Made by a program: the position numbers and the translations under genes. A model generated the notes under the pieces. The model did not search any database. It had not been told where the DNA came from and saw nothing but the letters and a program-made list of their open reading frames with translations. A stretch of 64,000 nucleotides of DNA from Pseudomonas sp. PSKL.D1 (GTDB lineage: Bacteria > Pseudomonadota > Gammaproteobacteria > Pseudomonadales > Pseudomonadaceae): the NCBI RefSeq assembly GCF_028898945.1, contig NZ_CP118607.1, forward strand, positions 4,450,001-4,514,000, given 5' to 3'. Shown here piece by piece: positions 33,214 to 43,789 of the stretch (position 1 is the stretch's first letter; every line of letters begins with the position of its first letter).

Positions 33214-34164
33214 ATGCAATCCCCCTCCTTCTTCGACACCCAAAGCGAACAGGGCCTGCTGCGCACCTCAATCGCCGTCACCCTGTTCATCGCCACCATC
33301 GGCATCGCTTTCGGCCTGGCCTCCGGTTCGTTCTCCATCGTCTTCGACGGTGTGTATTCGCTGGTCGACGCCAGCATGAGCGGCCTGTCACTGGTGGTGG
33401 TCAAGCTCATCACCTCCCACGCCACCAGCCTGCAACTGTCGCGCAAGCTGCGTGAGCGCTTCACCATGGGCTTTTGGCACCTGGAACCAATGGTGCTGGC
33501 GCTCAATGGCATCCTGCTCAGCGGCGTAGCCATCTACGCGCTGATCAACGCCATCAGCAGCCTGCTGGAAGGTGGCCGTCACCTCGAATTCGGCATTGCG
33601 ATGATTTATGCGGTTTTGACCGTGATCGCCTGCGCCACCATCGCCTACGTCGAAGCTCGCGCCAACCGCACGCTGAAGTCCGACTTCGTGCGCATGGACG
33701 TGAAGGGCTGGGTGATGTCGGCCAGCATCACCGCGGCGCTGCTGATCGCCTTCTGCGTTGGCTTCGCGGTACAGGGCACGCAGTGGGAGTGGATTTCGCC
33801 CTACATCGACCCCGCGGTGCTGGCGTTGGTGTGCCTGGTGATCATCCCGCTGCCGCTGTCGGTGGTGCGCCAGGCGCTTGCAGAGATCTTCCTGGTGACG
33901 CCAGGCGACCTGAAGCTCCACGTCGACGAGGTGGCACGAACGTTCGTCGCCAAACACGGCCTTCAGTCATATCGGGCGTATGTGGCCAAAGTTGGGCGCT
34001 CTCGTGAAATCGAGTTGTACTTCATCGTGCCGCCAAGCTTTGGCGCAAAAACCATCACCGAGTGGGACGCGCTGCGCAACGAGGTGGGTGATGCGGTAGG
34101 CGGTGAAGGGCCGGATCGATGGATTACCGTAGTATTTACCGGTGACCCGGAATGGGCTGAGTAA
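33214..34164 (+). CDS. cation diffusion facilitator family transporter
   Basis: The protein has 316 residues with six predicted membrane helices in the first 210 and a C-terminal cytosolic domain (PGDLKLHVDEVARTFVAKHG). It fits the cation efflux (CDF) family. The TM2 metal motif reads FDGVYSLVDASMSG, with Tyr at the place of the first Asp of the usual DxxxD, and TM5 has RMDVKGW where HxxxD is expected. Metal specificity is therefore open and may be atypical. It is an inner-membrane protein, followed by a strong terminator. Confidence 0.8.
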   Translation: MQSPSFFDTQSEQGLLRTSIAVTLFIATIGIAFGLASGSFSIVFDGVYSLVDASMSGLSLVVVKLITSHATSLQLSRKLRERFTMGFWHLEPMVLALNGILLSGVAIYALINAISSLLEGGRHLEFGIAMIYAVLTVIACATIAYVEARANRTLKSDFVRMDVKGWVMSASITAALLIAFCVGFAVQGTQWEWISPYIDPAVLALVCLVIIPLPLSVVRQALAEIFLVTPGDLKLHVDEVARTFVAKHGLQSYRAYVAKVGRSREIELYFIVPPSFGAKTITEWDALRNEVGDAVGGEGPDRWITVVFTGDPEWAE

Positions 34165-34170
34165 AACGAC

Positions 34171-34204
34171 AAAGCCCGCGACCATTTCTGATCGCGGGCT
34201 TTGA
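34171..34204. terminator. bidirectional terminator between CDF gene and tRNA-Lys
   Basis: AAAGCCCGCGA pairs perfectly with TCGCGGGCTTT around CCATTTCTGA. It serves both convergent units. Confidence 0.9.
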
Positions 34205-34215
34205 CTTACTGCGTA

Positions 34216-34291
34216 TGGTGGGTCGTGTAGGATTCGAACCTACGACCAATTGGTTAAAAGCCAACTGCTCTACCAACTGAGCTAACGACCC
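34216..34291 (-). tRNA. tRNA-Lys (anticodon TTT)
   Basis: The reverse strand is a 76-nt cloverleaf starting GGGTCGTTAGCTCAGTTGG, with anticodon loop CTTTTAA (TTT), T-loop TTCGAAT and encoded CCA. It lies downstream of queC on the same strand. Confidence 0.97.
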
Positions 34292-34352
34292 GTTGGATGG
34301 CGCGTATAATACTGATTTCTAACGGGAAATCAACACCCCATCAAAACTTTTT

Positions 34353-35027
34353 TCAAAAATAACGCGTCGGGTCTGCTACACCGGCGGCGTTGAAGCCGTC
34401 GGCGCGCAGGCGGCAGCTGTCGCATTTTCCACAGGCACGGCCGTCGTCGTCGGCCTGGTAGCAGGAGACGGTCAGGCTGTAGTCCACGCCACGGGCAATA
34501 CCCGCTTGCACGATCTGCGCCTTGCTCATGTTCTGCAGCGGCGCCTGAATGCGGAAACCCTGCCCTTCCACGCCCGCCTTGGTGGCCAGGTTGGCCATGC
34601 GCTCGAAGGCTTCGACAAATTCGGGGCGGCAATCCGGGTAGCCGGAATAGTCCACTGCGTTGACGCCGATGAAGATGTCACGCGCTTCCAGCACCTCCGC
34701 CCAGCCCAACGCCAGCGACAGGAACACGGTGTTGCGCGCTGGCACGTAAGTTACCGGAATGCCCTCGGTGGGGGCCTCCGGCACGTCGATGCTGCTGTCG
34801 GTCAGGGCTGAGCCGCCGATACCATCGAGGTTCAGGCCAATTACCTTGTGCTCGACCACGCCCAGGTCACGCGCCACGCGTGCGGCAGCGTTCAGCTCCG
34901 CGCGATGACGCTGGCCATAGTCGAAACTCATGGTGTAGCAGCTGTAGCCTTCGGCTTTGGCCATGGCGACGACAGTGGCCGAGTCCAGGCCGCCAGATAG
35001 CAGGATTACCGCGCGTTTTTCAGTCAT
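34353..35027 (-). CDS. queC: 7-cyano-7-deazaguanine synthase
   Basis: The protein has 224 residues with an ATP pyrophosphatase loop [11 protein letters not shown] at the N-terminus and a zinc site of cysteines VSCYQ … [10 protein letters not shown] at the C-terminus. It makes preQ0 from CDG with ATP and ammonia in queuosine synthesis. It follows queE after 16 nt, so the two steps are in one operon. Confidence 0.97.
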   Translation of the reverse strand: MTEKRAVILLSGGLDSATVVAMAKAEGYSCYTMSFDYGQRHRAELNAAARVARDLGVVEHKVIGLNLDGIGGSALTDSSIDVPEAPTEGIPVTYVPARNTVFLSLALGWAEVLEARDIFIGVNAVDYSGYPDCRPEFVEAFERMANLATKAGVEGQGFRIQAPLQNMSKAQIVQAGIARGVDYSLTVSCYQADDDGRACGKCDSCRLRADGFNAAGVADPTRYF

Positions 35028-35043
35028 GTGCTTTTACTCTCAA

Positions 35044-35691
35044 TCAGTGGCCAGGTTCGTCGTTCCACAGCAGCTTGTGCAACTGCAGCTGGAAGCGCAC
35101 GGGCAGGTTGTCGGCAATGATCCACTCGGCCAATTCAGTTGCGTTCACTTGGTGATGGCTGGGCGAGAACAAAACGTCGCCTGCCCGCTCGGCCAGGTTG
35201 TACTGGATCAGCTTGGACACCGCCCAGTCATAGTCCTCGCGGGAGCAGATGACGAACTTGACCTGGTCGTTGCGGGTCAGGTGTTCGATGTTCTCGTAGC
35301 GGTTGCGATGGGACTCTTCCGAACCCGGGGTCTTGAGGTCAACCACGCGGCTGACCCGCACGTCGGTATTGGAGATATCCAGGGCACCGCTGGTTTCCAG
35401 CGAAACCTCATAACCGGCATCGCACAGCTGCTGCAGCAGCGGTATGGCATTCGGCTGGGCCAGCGGCTCGCCGCCGGTGACGCAGACGTAGCGCGGCTTG
35501 AAGCCCGCCACCTGCTCAAGGATCGAATCGAGGGTGCGAATGGTGCCGCCGCTGAAAGCATAGGCACTGTCGCAGTACTGGCAGCGCAGGGGGCAACCGG
35601 TCAGGCGCACGAAAACCGTGGGCAACCCAGCCGTTCGCGTTTCACCCTGCAAAGAGTAAAAGACTTCGGTGATGCGTAATGTGTCTTGCAT
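35044..35691 (-). CDS. queE: 7-carboxy-7-deazaguanine synthase
   Basis: The protein has 215 residues from ATG 35691; a GTG at 35700 would add three residues. The radical SAM motif is CPLRCQYC (Cys33, Cys37, Cys40). The N-terminal YSLQGE and the TGGEPLAQ segment are typical. It converts CPH4 to CDG in queuosine synthesis and precedes queC. A terminator from the cpoB side lies about 120 bp upstream. Confidence 0.95.
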   Translation of the reverse strand: MQDTLRITEVFYSLQGETRTAGLPTVFVRLTGCPLRCQYCDSAYAFSGGTIRTLDSILEQVAGFKPRYVCVTGGEPLAQPNAIPLLQQLCDAGYEVSLETSGALDISNTDVRVSRVVDLKTPGSEESHRNRYENIEHLTRNDQVKFVICSREDYDWAVSKLIQYNLAERAGDVLFSPSHHQVNATELAEWIIADNLPVRFQLQLHKLLWNDEPGH

Positions 35692-35805
35692 GCTCGCCAC
35701 GGGCGTGACAGCTAAACAGGCTGTCCGCCTCCGTCAGGCACTGCGGCGGACTCGACATGGCGTTATCCGCGGCAGCGTGTTTAAGAAAAAGGGCGCTAAT
35801 TCTAA

Positions 35806-35836
35806 CGAAAAAACCCGCGACAGGCGCGGGTTTCTT
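35806..35836 (-). terminator. terminator of the tol-pal-cpoB operon
   Basis: On the reverse strand AAACCCGCGCCTGTCGCGGG is followed by TTTTTTCG. It ends the operon 15 nt after the cpoB stop. Confidence 0.9.
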
Positions 35837-35850
35837 TTGGAAGGTACAGC

Positions 35851-36663
35851 TTAGAGCTTCTGCAGGTCGCGTTGCGCCAGTTGTGCGGCGGAAGTGCCGG
35901 GGTACTGGGTGATGACCTGTTGCAAAATGCCTTTGACCTTGTCGGTGTGGCCCATGCGGCGCTCGACGTCGGCCAGCTTGTACAGCGAATCAGGCACCTT
36001 GCTGTGTTTTGGGTACTTCTGGCTGACCTGGGCAAACGCCTGGCTGGCGCCTTGCAGGTCGCCCTTGGCCAGGTTCACCTCACCCAGCCAGTACTGGGCG
36101 TTGCCGGCGTACTGGCTGTTGGGGTACTTGCGCAGGAAGGCGTTGAACGCCTGGCTGGCCTTGTCGAAGTCTTTTTGCTTGATCAGGTCGAAAGCCGCAT
36201 CGTAATAGAGCTTCTCTTTCGCCGGATCACCCGGCTCGCTGCTGGCGGCCGGCTGTTGTGCAGCAGCGCCAGCGGCGCCTGCTGCTGCCCCGGCGGCATC
36301 GGAAGCACCACCGGAGGAAGAATTGTCGGGGGTCGCGGCAGGCGCGCCACCACTGTTGATGCGACGATCAAGGTCCTGGTAACGCTCCAGGTTTTCCTGC
36401 TTCATGCGCGCAACATCGTTTTGCAGCTCTTCGATGATGCCTTGCTGGCGGGAAAGTTGATCCTGCATCTGTTGCAGCTGCATGAACAGCTGGCCCTGTG
36501 CCGAGGCAGGGGTCGAAGCCCCTGCGCCGGCATAGGCGCCGCTCGTGCCATAACCGGAAGGTGGGTAAGCACCCCCGTTGTCATCAACTACAGGAACCGC
36601 AGCCCACGCCGAAAGCGGCAGGCTGAGTGCGAGGACGGTTACAGCACGGCGGCACATACGCAT
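35851..36663 (-). CDS. cpoB: cell division coordinator CpoB (YbgF)
   Basis: The protein has 270 residues. A signal peptide ends at AWA near residue 22. A short coiled coil (LQQMQDQLSRQQGIIEELQN) is the trimerisation region, a low-complexity Ala/Ser linker follows, and three TPR repeats form the C-terminus (YYDAAFDLIKQKDFDKASQAF). CpoB links peptidoglycan synthesis to Tol-Pal at the division site. It is the last gene of the tol-pal operon, starting 7 nt after pal. Confidence 0.95.
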   Translation of the reverse strand: MRMCRRAVTVLALSLPLSAWAAVPVVDDNGGAYPPSGYGTSGAYAGAGASTPASAQGQLFMQLQQMQDQLSRQQGIIEELQNDVARMKQENLERYQDLDRRINSGGAPAATPDNSSSGGASDAAGAAAGAAGAAAQQPAASSEPGDPAKEKLYYDAAFDLIKQKDFDKASQAFNAFLRKYPNSQYAGNAQYWLGEVNLAKGDLQGASQAFAQVSQKYPKHSKVPDSLYKLADVERRMGHTDKVKGILQQVITQYPGTSAAQLAQRDLQKL

Positions 36664-36669
36664 AAGAAC

Positions 36670-37167
36670 TTACTTACGCAGTTCTACGCGACGGTTTTGA
36701 GCCCAGGACTGCTCGTCGTTGCCGGTGGCAACTGGACGCTCTTCGCCGTAGGAAACCAGTTCCAGCTGAGCAGGGGAAACGCCCTGCAGAACCAGGTAGC
36801 GCTGAACGGCTTTCGCACGACGCTCACCCAGAGCCATGTTGTACTCGCGGGTGCCGCGCTCGTCGGTGTTGCCTTCCAGAACAACGCGGTTGCCGTTGGA
36901 CTTCAGGTCCTTGGCGTGAACGTCCAGAGCGCGCATGGCTTCTGGCTTCAGGTCCGAGCTGTCGTATTCGAAGTAGAAGGTGGTGATTGCGCGCAGGGCA
37001 GCTTCTTCGCTCAGGGAGCCGTCAACTGCGCCAGTGTTGGCACCGTAGCCAGCGTTCGGGTCAACAGCGCCTTCACCAGCGTTGTCACCGCCCTTCGAGG
37101 AGCAACCTACAGCTACGGCCATGGCCAGAGCCAGCGCAGCAAATTTACCAAACTTCAGCATTTCCAT
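36670..37167 (-). CDS. pal: peptidoglycan-associated lipoprotein Pal (OprL)
   Basis: The protein has 165 residues from ATG 37167. The lipoprotein signal ends [13 protein letters not shown]. The OmpA-like domain has [14 protein letters not shown] and [12 protein letters not shown], the latter binding diaminopimelate in peptidoglycan. It tethers the outer membrane to the wall and interacts with TolB. The upstream extension of the frame overlaps the tolB–pal spacer and lacks a signal. Confidence 0.97.
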   Translation of the reverse strand: MEMLKFGKFAALALAMAVAVGCSSKGGDNAGEGAVDPNAGYGANTGAVDGSLSEEAALRAITTFYFEYDSSDLKPEAMRALDVHAKDLKSNGNRVVLEGNTDERGTREYNMALGERRAKAVQRYLVLQGVSPAQLELVSYGEERPVATGNDEQSWAQNRRVELRK

Positions 37168-37221
37168 CGTGAAACTCCTAATGAAACCCCAGTGTGTTAA
37201 GCAAAACGTATTACGCCGCAA

Positions 37222-38523
37222 TCAGTTCAGGAAAGGGGACCAGGACGGTTCTCTGACTTCGCCTTGAGCGGTAGGAAGTGGGAGCCTCACACGGCCGTTA
37301 AGCGACACGAGCATCAAGACTCCCCGGCCCTGCTGGCGGGTGGCGTAGATTAGCATGGTGCCGTTTGGCGCAACAGTGGGCGACTCATCAAGACTCGTTT
37401 CCGAGAGAATCTTTACACTTCCGCGCTGCAAGTCCTGTGCCGCCACCTTGAAGTTGGTGAAGCCCTGCTGGCGATGGATCATCACCAGAGTCTTTTCGTC
37501 CGCCGACAGTTTCGGGTTGGCGTTGTAGTTACCCACGAACGTTACGCGCTCGGCACCACCACCGCTGACCGACTGTTTATAGATCTGCGGCTTGCCGCCA
37601 CGGTCGGAGGTGAAGTAGAGCGTATTGCCATCCTTGCCCCAGAAGGGCTCGGTATTGATGCCCGGGCCGGCGGTAACGCGGCTGATCTGGCGCGAAGCAA
37701 CGTTCATCACGTAGATGTCCGGGTTACCGTCCTTCGACAGCACGAAGGCCAGGCGCGAACCGTCAGGCGACCAGGCTGGCGCACCGTTCAGGCCTTCGAA
37801 GTTGGTGACCTGCTCGCGGCGACCGGTATCGATGTGCTGAACGAAGATACGCGGGCGCTTCTGCTCGAACGACACGTAGGCGATGCGCTTGCCATCTGGC
37901 GCGAAGCGCGGCGACAGGATCGGCTCACGCGATTGCAGCAGAGTCACCGCACGGGCACCGTCGTAGTCCGAACGCTGCAGGGTGTAACGCGTGTTGTTGG
38001 CCGAGAAGCGTTCGGCGGTCACGTACAGCATGCGGGTGGAGAATGCACCCTTGATGCCGGTGAGCTTTTCGAACGACTGGTCGGCAATGTAGTGCGACAT
38101 GTCACGCAGCTGGTCCGCAGTGCCCGCGACGCTGCCGGTCAGCACTTGCTGCTCGGTGGCGACGTTGAACAGTGCGTACTGCACCTGCAGGCGGCCGCCC
38201 GACGGCACGATGCTACCAACCATCACGTACTGGGCGCCCAGGGCCTTCCAGTCGCGGAAGATGACTTCGCTGGCCTGGGTTGGCTGGCTGATCATGTTCT
38301 GGCGCGGAATCGGCGAGTAGTAGCCCGAGTTGCGCAGGTCGTTGCCGATGATGTCGGCCATGTCTTCCGGCAGCACGCTGCCACCCTGCAAACCGAACGG
38401 CACTACCGCGATGGGCGTGGCCCGATCGCTGCCGCTGGTGACCAGGATGTTCTTTTCCTCTGCCATGGCCATGCCGGCCACGCAGCAGAGCATGACCAGC
38501 ATTCCTCGAAGGAGTTTAATCAC
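37222..38523 (-). CDS. tolB: Tol-Pal system periplasmic protein TolB
   Basis: The protein has 433 residues with a signal peptide ([14 protein letters not shown]), an N-terminal alpha/beta domain, and a six-bladed propeller with repeated SPDG and [13 protein letters not shown] motifs. It binds Pal and TolA. Its start overlaps the tolA stop by 4 nt, showing translational coupling. Confidence 0.97.
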   Translation of the reverse strand: MIKLLRGMLVMLCCVAGMAMAEEKNILVTSGSDRATPIAVVPFGLQGGSVLPEDMADIIGNDLRNSGYYSPIPRQNMISQPTQASEVIFRDWKALGAQYVMVGSIVPSGGRLQVQYALFNVATEQQVLTGSVAGTADQLRDMSHYIADQSFEKLTGIKGAFSTRMLYVTAERFSANNTRYTLQRSDYDGARAVTLLQSREPILSPRFAPDGKRIAYVSFEQKRPRIFVQHIDTGRREQVTNFEGLNGAPAWSPDGSRLAFVLSKDGNPDIYVMNVASRQISRVTAGPGINTEPFWGKDGNTLYFTSDRGGKPQIYKQSVSGGGAERVTFVGNYNANPKLSADEKTLVMIHRQQGFTNFKVAAQDLQRGSVKILSETSLDESPTVAPNGTMLIYATRQQGRGVLMLVSLNGRVRLPLPTAQGEVREPSWSPFLN

Positions 38524-39596
38524 AACGCTAGATCCTCAGGTGTAAATGTCATCTTGAACGAACGATAACGGTTGAAATCGCTCGGCTTCATACCCTGCAT
38601 TTCGGTCAAACGACCAATGTTCTTGACCGCAGCCACTGCCGAACTGTCAAACGGACCATCACCGCTGGACCGAGTCACGGTAACACCGGTAATGGTGCCA
38701 TCCGGCAACATGTTGACCTGCAGGGTCACCGTCATGCCCTTACGCGCGGAAGGCGGACGTGCCCAGCCCTCAGCCGCGCGCATGCGGATCAGGTCGTCGA
38801 AGTCGCCGGCTACCTGGTCACCCTGCTCATCGGCCAAAGCCTGCTGCCGTTCGGTGGTGTCAGACAACAGCTCGGCCAGGGCCTGGGCTTTCTTGTCTTC
38901 CGCCGCCTTGCGGGCCGCTTCCTGTGCCTTTTTCTTCTGGGCGTCTGCAGCGGCCTTTTTCTTGGCCTCTTCAGCTGCCTTCTTCTTCGCATCCTCGGCC
39001 GCCGCTTTCTTCTTGGCGTCCTCGGCTGCTTTCTTCTTCGCCTCTTCGGCGGCCTTTTTCTTGGCCTCCTCGGCGGCTTGTTTCTTGGCTTCTTCTTCGG
39101 CCTGCTTCTTGGCCTCTTCTTCAGCCTTTTTCTTGGCGATGTCGGCCTGCTGCTTCTCGGCGGCCTTCTTCGCCTCCTCGGCCTTCTTGGCTTCGGCGGT
39201 TTTCTTGGCTTCAGCAGCCTTGGCGGCCTCTTCGGCCTTTTTGGCCTCGGCGGCTTCGCGGGCTTCCTCGGCCTTTTGAGCAGCGTCGGCTTTCTTTTGT
39301 TCCGCGGCCTTTATGGCCTCCTGCTCGACCTTCTTCTGCTCCAGCTGCTCGACTTCGGTCTGGCGCGAGGCGGTTTTCTTCGCTTCCCCGGCAATCTTCT
39401 GATTGGTCTGGGTAGTCGCCTGGCTCTTGGACTTGAGCTGATACAGCGTAGCCTGAACGATCGGCTTGGACGGCGGCAGCTCCGGCGTCATGGCAAAGCT
39501 GACGAACAGCAATGCAAACACCAGCACATGCAGGCCAATGGCCCAGACACTGGGCCAGAAGTAGCTTTCCGAGGCAGAGGGCTCTCGCTGTTGCAT
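38520..39596 (-). CDS. tolA: TolA protein
   Basis: The protein has 358 residues: one N-terminal membrane helix (about 17-37), a long Ala/Lys/Glu-rich helical domain (about 70-240) with repeats such as [15 protein letters not shown], and a C-terminal globular domain ([20 protein letters not shown]) that binds TolB and Pal. The repetitive DNA produces long spurious frames on the opposite strand. Its start overlaps the tolR stop. Confidence 0.95.
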   Translation of the reverse strand: MQQREPSASESYFWPSVWAIGLHVLVFALLFVSFAMTPELPPSKPIVQATLYQLKSKSQATTQTNQKIAGEAKKTASRQTEVEQLEQKKVEQEAIKAAEQKKADAAQKAEEAREAAEAKKAEEAAKAAEAKKTAEAKKAEEAKKAAEKQQADIAKKKAEEEAKKQAEEEAKKQAAEEAKKKAAEEAKKKAAEDAKKKAAAEDAKKKAAEEAKKKAAADAQKKKAQEAARKAAEDKKAQALAELLSDTTERQQALADEQGDQVAGDFDDLIRMRAAEGWARPPSARKGMTVTLQVNMLPDGTITGVTVTRSSGDGPFDSSAVAAVKNIGRLTEMQGMKPSDFNRYRSFKMTFTPEDLAL

Positions 39597-40048
39597 CAGG
39601 GCGCCTCGGTAATCAGGCCAACGTTACCGACACCGGCCTTCTGCAACCCGCCCATGGCGCCCATGACGGCGCCGTAGTCGACAGCCTTGTCGCCACGGAT
39701 GAAGACCTGGGTCTGCTTGCCCTGGTCGCGGCCGGCGGCAATGATTTTGGTCACAGCGCCAGTCATTTCAGGCAAGGTCATGGCCTTGTCCATCTGCTTG
39801 TCGGTATCGACTTCGCTGCCGAGGTTCCAGTAATAGGTTTTGTCGGCCTTGATGGAAATGGTCAGGATCTGGACGTTGTTGTCCTGCGGCAAGGCTTCGC
39901 TGGAAACCTTGGGCAGGTCGACCTTCACGCCCTGGTTGAGCATCGGGGCCGTCACCATGAAGATGACCAGCAGCACCAGCATCACGTCGATGTAAGGCAC
40001 CACGTTCATCTCGGCGACCGGCTTGCGTTTGTGGCGAACTCGGGCCAT
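39596..40048 (-). CDS. tolR: TolR protein
   Basis: The protein has 150 residues with a single N-terminal membrane helix carrying the proton-path Asp in VPYIDVMLVLLVIFMV, and a periplasmic domain. It is the ExbD-family stator partner of TolQ. Start codon ATG 40048, 14 nt after tolQ. Confidence 0.96.
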   Translation of the reverse strand: MARVRHKRKPVAEMNVVPYIDVMLVLLVIFMVTAPMLNQGVKVDLPKVSSEALPQDNNVQILTISIKADKTYYWNLGSEVDTDKQMDKAMTLPEMTGAVTKIIAAGRDQGKQTQVFIRGDKAVDYGAVMGAMGGLQKAGVGNVGLITEAP

Positions 40049-40062
40049 GGGCTTCTACCTGC

Positions 40063-40758
40063 TTACTCTTCGCTGGTGTGCACTTTGCGGTGCAGGATCG
40101 CCTGGAACTCGTCGGCGAAGGTGTAGTAACGGCCGATCAGCACTTCGCTGCGGGCCGCGAAGCGGTTGTAGGCAATTACCGCCGGGATGGCCGCGAACAG
40201 GCCAATGGCAGTAGCGATCAGCGCTTCGGCGATACCCGGGGCAACAGTAGCCAGGGTGGCTTGCTGGGCGCTGGCCAGGCCGCGGAAGGAGTTCATGATG
40301 CCCCACACGGTACCGAACAGGCCGATGTACGGGCTGGTGGAGCCGACGGTGGCCAGGAACGGCAGGCTCTGCTCGAGCTTTTCTTCTTCACGCGAGATGG
40401 CAACGCGCATGGCACGGCCCACGCCTTCCATGACCGCGTCCGGGTCCACACCCGGCTGCTGGCGCAGGCGCGAGAACTCTTTGAAACCGGCACGGAACAC
40501 TTGCTCCACGCCCGAATCCGGGTCCGGGTTGCTGCCTGCCTGACGGTACAGCTTGGACAGGTCGATGCCCGACCAGAAGCGCTCCTCGAAGGCATCCAGC
40601 GCACGACGACCGGCACGCAGCATGGTGCTGCGCTGGAAAATCATGATCCATGAAGTGACCGAGGCAGCCACCAGGGTCAGCATCACCAGCTGTACCACTA
40701 CGCTGGCATTGCTGACCAGACTCCACATGGAGGTATGGTCGACGACGTTAGCTTCCAC
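40063..40758 (-). CDS. tolQ: TolQ protein
   Basis: The protein has 231 residues with three membrane helices (about 17-37, 135-160, 170-190). The conserved PYIGLFGTVWGIM and ATVAPGIAEALIATAIGLFAA segments define the ExbB/TolQ proton channel. It powers TolA with TolR. The stop of ybgC lies 2 nt upstream. Confidence 0.97.
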   Translation of the reverse strand: MEANVVDHTSMWSLVSNASVVVQLVMLTLVAASVTSWIMIFQRSTMLRAGRRALDAFEERFWSGIDLSKLYRQAGSNPDPDSGVEQVFRAGFKEFSRLRQQPGVDPDAVMEGVGRAMRVAISREEEKLEQSLPFLATVGSTSPYIGLFGTVWGIMNSFRGLASAQQATLATVAPGIAEALIATAIGLFAAIPAVIAYNRFAARSEVLIGRYYTFADEFQAILHRKVHTSEE

Positions 40759-40760
40759 GC

Positions 40761-41213
40761 TTATTCTCCTGCATTCGATTGAGTACCCGAGCCGTCCGCC
40801 GCAAAGGCGTGGCGCAGCTCCGGGGGTAAGGCTCGGGGTTTGAAAGTGTCGGCGCGCACGGCAGCCACCAGGAACTGCCCTTCGCAGAGCAGCGTTTCAT
40901 CCTTTTCTCGCCACACCTGCTGCACGAAGCGCAGGCTGGCGCGATTGAGTTCAAGTACTTGCGCAGTGACCCGCAGTTCGTCGTCCAGACGTGCCGGCGC
41001 GTGATAGCGGGCTTCGCTGGAATGGACCACGAACAGCAGGTTTTCCCCGGCCAGCTGCTGCTGGGAAAACCCCAGGTGCCGCAGCCGCTCGGTACGCGCG
41101 CGCTCCATGAATTTCAGGTAATTGACGTAATACACCACGCCACCGGCATCGGTATCCTCGTAATAGACGCGACAACGGTGTGCGAACGGTTCCAGGCCAT
41201 TTTGCGCGCGCAT
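40761..41213 (-). CDS. ybgC: Tol-Pal-associated acyl-CoA thioesterase
   Basis: The protein has 150 residues with a hot-dog fold. The active-site region [17 protein letters not shown] contains the catalytic Asp. It hydrolyses acyl-CoA; its link to Tol-Pal is conserved by position only. It is the first gene of the tol cluster, with a 125-bp gap after ruvB. Confidence 0.95.
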   Translation of the reverse strand: MRAQNGLEPFAHRCRVYYEDTDAGGVVYYVNYLKFMERARTERLRHLGFSQQQLAGENLLFVVHSSEARYHAPARLDDELRVTAQVLELNRASLRFVQQVWREKDETLLCEGQFLVAAVRADTFKPRALPPELRHAFAADGSGTQSNAGE

Positions 41214-41338
41214 ACTCTAGTGCTTACTCCTCAGCTTGCCAATCCGCTGCGGCAACTGTTTTTTCTTCATTAATGTCTTATTGCCAGCAACCTTTTGGCA
41301 TGCCAGCGGTAGGACCACGAAAAGCCGGTTTTGATCTG

Positions 41339-42385
41339 TCATTCATCGCCTGCTTCGGAAAATTGCGCCGGGTCCGCCAGGCGGCCTGGAATATTCAGCC
41401 CGAAGTGCAGGTAGGCATGCCGGGTGACTACCCGGCCACGGGGCGTGCGCATGATGTAGCCCTGCTGGATCAGGTAAGGCTCAAGTACGTCTTCGATGGT
41501 GTGGCGCTCTTCACTGATCGCCGCCGCCAGGTTGTCGACACCCACCGGGCCGCCATCGAACTTCTCGATCATGGTCAGCAGCAGGCGGCGGTCGGAATGG
41601 TCAAAACCGCGCTCATCGACATCCAGCAGGTTCAGCGCCATATCGGCCACGGCCTTGGTGATCTGGCCCTTGCCGCGCACTTCGGCATAGTCGCGCACAC
41701 GACGCAGCAGGCGGTTGGCGATACGCGGGGTACCGCGTGCGCGCCGGGCAATCTCGTAGGCCCCGGTATCTTCGATGGGCAAGCCCAGGATGTTGGCCGA
41801 GCGCGTGACGATGGTGGCCAGGTCCTTGTCGCTGTAGAACTCCAGGCGCTGGACGATGCCGAAGCGGTCGCGCAAAGGGTTGGTTAGCATGCCGGCACGG
41901 GTGGTGGCACCCACCAGGGTAAAGGGTGGCAGGTCGAGTTTGATCGAACGGGCAGCTGGGCCCTCGCCGATCATGATGTCGAGCTGGAAGTCTTCCATGG
42001 CCGGGTACAGCACTTCTTCGACGACCGGCGACAGCCGGTGGATTTCGTCGATGAACAGCACGTCATGGGGCTCGAGATTGGTCAGCATGGCCGCCAAATC
42101 TCCCGGGCGCTCCAGAATCGGGCCGGAGGTGCTTTTGACCGACACGCCCATTTCCTGGGCGATGATGTTGGCCAGCGTGGTCTTGCCAAGGCCCGGCGGG
42201 CCGAAAATCAGGGTGTGGTCGAGCGACTCGTTACGGCCACGGGCCGCCTGAATGAACAGCGCCATCTGCTCGCGCACCACCGGTTGGCCGATGTACTCGT
42301 CCAGGCGCAACGGCCGGATGGCGCGGTCCTGGACTTCTTCACGGTCGCGGCCATTGGCGGCGATCAGGCGGTCGGCTTCGATCAC
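41339..42385 (-). CDS. ruvB: Holliday junction branch migration helicase RuvB
   Basis: The protein has 348 residues. Walker A is [12 protein letters not shown], Walker [10 protein letters not shown], with the RuvB signature [11 protein letters not shown] at the start and a C-terminal winged helix. It drives branch migration with RuvA. Its start overlaps the ruvA stop by 4 nt. Confidence 0.98.
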   Translation of the reverse strand: MIEADRLIAANGRDREEVQDRAIRPLRLDEYIGQPVVREQMALFIQAARGRNESLDHTLIFGPPGLGKTTLANIIAQEMGVSVKSTSGPILERPGDLAAMLTNLEPHDVLFIDEIHRLSPVVEEVLYPAMEDFQLDIMIGEGPAARSIKLDLPPFTLVGATTRAGMLTNPLRDRFGIVQRLEFYSDKDLATIVTRSANILGLPIEDTGAYEIARRARGTPRIANRLLRRVRDYAEVRGKGQITKAVADMALNLLDVDERGFDHSDRRLLLTMIEKFDGGPVGVDNLAAAISEERHTIEDVLEPYLIQQGYIMRTPRGRVVTRHAYLHFGLNIPGRLADPAQFSEAGDE

Positions 42386-42999
42386 TTGGTAATCATCCCT
42401 TTAAGGCTGCGACGGATGAGTTCTTCGCTGCTCAGGCCGGCCTTGTCTTTGATGGCGGACACAGCCTTGCTGGCCTCCTGCGGCTTGTAACCCAGCGAAA
42501 CCAGTGCGCTGACCGCATCGGCTTCGGCCGTTGAGTTGCTGGCGACTGGCAGGGGGCCATCGGACACCAGAGTGAACATTGCCGGGGAGGTTTCCCAGGC
42601 CTTGAAACGGTCCTTGAGCTCGACCAGCAGGCGTTCGGCCGTTTTTTTACCGACGCCCGGCACCCGCACCAGGGCCGAGGTATCCTGCGCCTGCACGCAA
42701 CGCACCAACTCGTCCACTTCCAGCCCGGACATCAGCGCCAGCGCCAACTTGGGGCCTACGCCGTTGAGGCGGATCAGCTCGCGAAACAGCTCGCGCTCGC
42801 GCTTTTCGGCAAAGCCGTACAGCAGGTGTGCATCTTCACGCACCACCAAATGGGTGTGCACCGTCACCGGCTCGCCGACCTTTGGCAGGCGATACAGGGT
42901 GGTCATGGGCACTTCCAGCTCATAACCAACGCCGTTGACATCGATAATCAGGTGCGGCGGCTGTTTTTCCGCCAGGGTGCCGCGCAAACGTCCAATCAC
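42382..42999 (-). CDS. ruvA: Holliday junction DNA-binding protein RuvA
   Basis: The protein has 205 residues: an N-terminal OB fold ([20 protein letters not shown]), two helix-hairpin-helix motifs ([15 protein letters not shown] and [16 protein letters not shown]), and a C-terminal RuvB-binding domain. It lies between ruvC and ruvB on the same strand. Confidence 0.98.
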   Translation of the reverse strand: MIGRLRGTLAEKQPPHLIIDVNGVGYELEVPMTTLYRLPKVGEPVTVHTHLVVREDAHLLYGFAEKRERELFRELIRLNGVGPKLALALMSGLEVDELVRCVQAQDTSALVRVPGVGKKTAERLLVELKDRFKAWETSPAMFTLVSDGPLPVASNSTAEADAVSALVSLGYKPQEASKAVSAIKDKAGLSSEELIRRSLKGMITK

Positions 43000-43107
43000 G
43001 TTCCGATCCTTCCTCTCGGGGGCCGATCAAAGACCGGTCAACCCTATCAGCAAATGCAGCGGGTGAACGCTTCACCCGGAAAAAATGTGTATCACCGCAT
43101 GAAGCCG

Positions 43108-43632
43108 CTACAGACGCAAGCGCCCGCCGCGCCGCCGCGCCGTGGCCAGCCCGTGGGGCACCAGGCTTGAGCGGGTATGGGCATGGCACAAGGCAATGGC
43201 CAGGGCGTCGGAGGCGTCAATCTGTGGTTTCTGGGTGAGTTTGAGCAGGTGCATGACCATCATCATCACCTGCTCTTTGTTGGCCCCCCCGGTGCCGGCA
43301 ACCGCCTGCTTGACCTGGGTGGCGCTGTATTCGGCGATTTCCAGGCCGGCTTCAGCGGCGGCAACGATGGCTGCACCGCGGGCCTGGCCCAGTTTGAGCG
43401 CGGAATCGGCGTTGCGGGCCATGAATACGCGCTCGATGCCCATGGTCACCGGGCCGTGCTGGGCGATGATTTCACTGACGCCCCGAAAAACGATCTGCAG
43501 GCGCTCGTGCAGCTCGCCGCTGCCGGTACGGATGCAGCCTGACGCCACGTACTCGCATCCGCGGGCAGTCTGGCGAACCACGCCATAGCCGGTGATGCGC
43601 GAACCGGGGTCGATACCAAGAATCAGGGTCAT
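43108..43632 (-). CDS. ruvC: crossover junction endodeoxyribonuclease RuvC
   Basis: The protein has 174 residues from ATG 43632 ([17 protein letters not shown]). Acidic metal ligands are Asp8, the Glu of [10 protein letters not shown], and the [12 protein letters not shown] pair. It resolves Holliday junctions. The upstream extension of the frame lies in the REP region and is not coding. Confidence 0.97.
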   Translation of the reverse strand: MTLILGIDPGSRITGYGVVRQTARGCEYVASGCIRTGSGELHERLQIVFRGVSEIIAQHGPVTMGIERVFMARNADSALKLGQARGAAIVAAAEAGLEIAEYSATQVKQAVAGTGGANKEQVMMMVMHLLKLTQKPQIDASDALAIALCHAHTRSSLVPHGLATARRRGGRLRL

Positions 43633-43674
43633 AGCGCCTTTCTGGAAAATTAATGCATCTTTGCAAACTGTACC

Positions 43675-43768
43675 GGCCCTTTCGCGGCTAAAGCCGCTCC
43701 CACAGGGACTGCACCGTGTTCGAAACAGGCGCGGTACCTGTAGGAGCGGCTTTAGCCGCGAAAGGGCC
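43675..43768. repeat. inverted REP pair between ruvC and yebC
   Basis: GGCCCTTTCGCGGCTAAAGC and its inverted partner lie about 27 nt apart. This is the GCGGCTAAAGCCGC subclass. Confidence 0.85.
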
Positions 43769-43789
43769 AAGTACCGGCACCAAATACAC

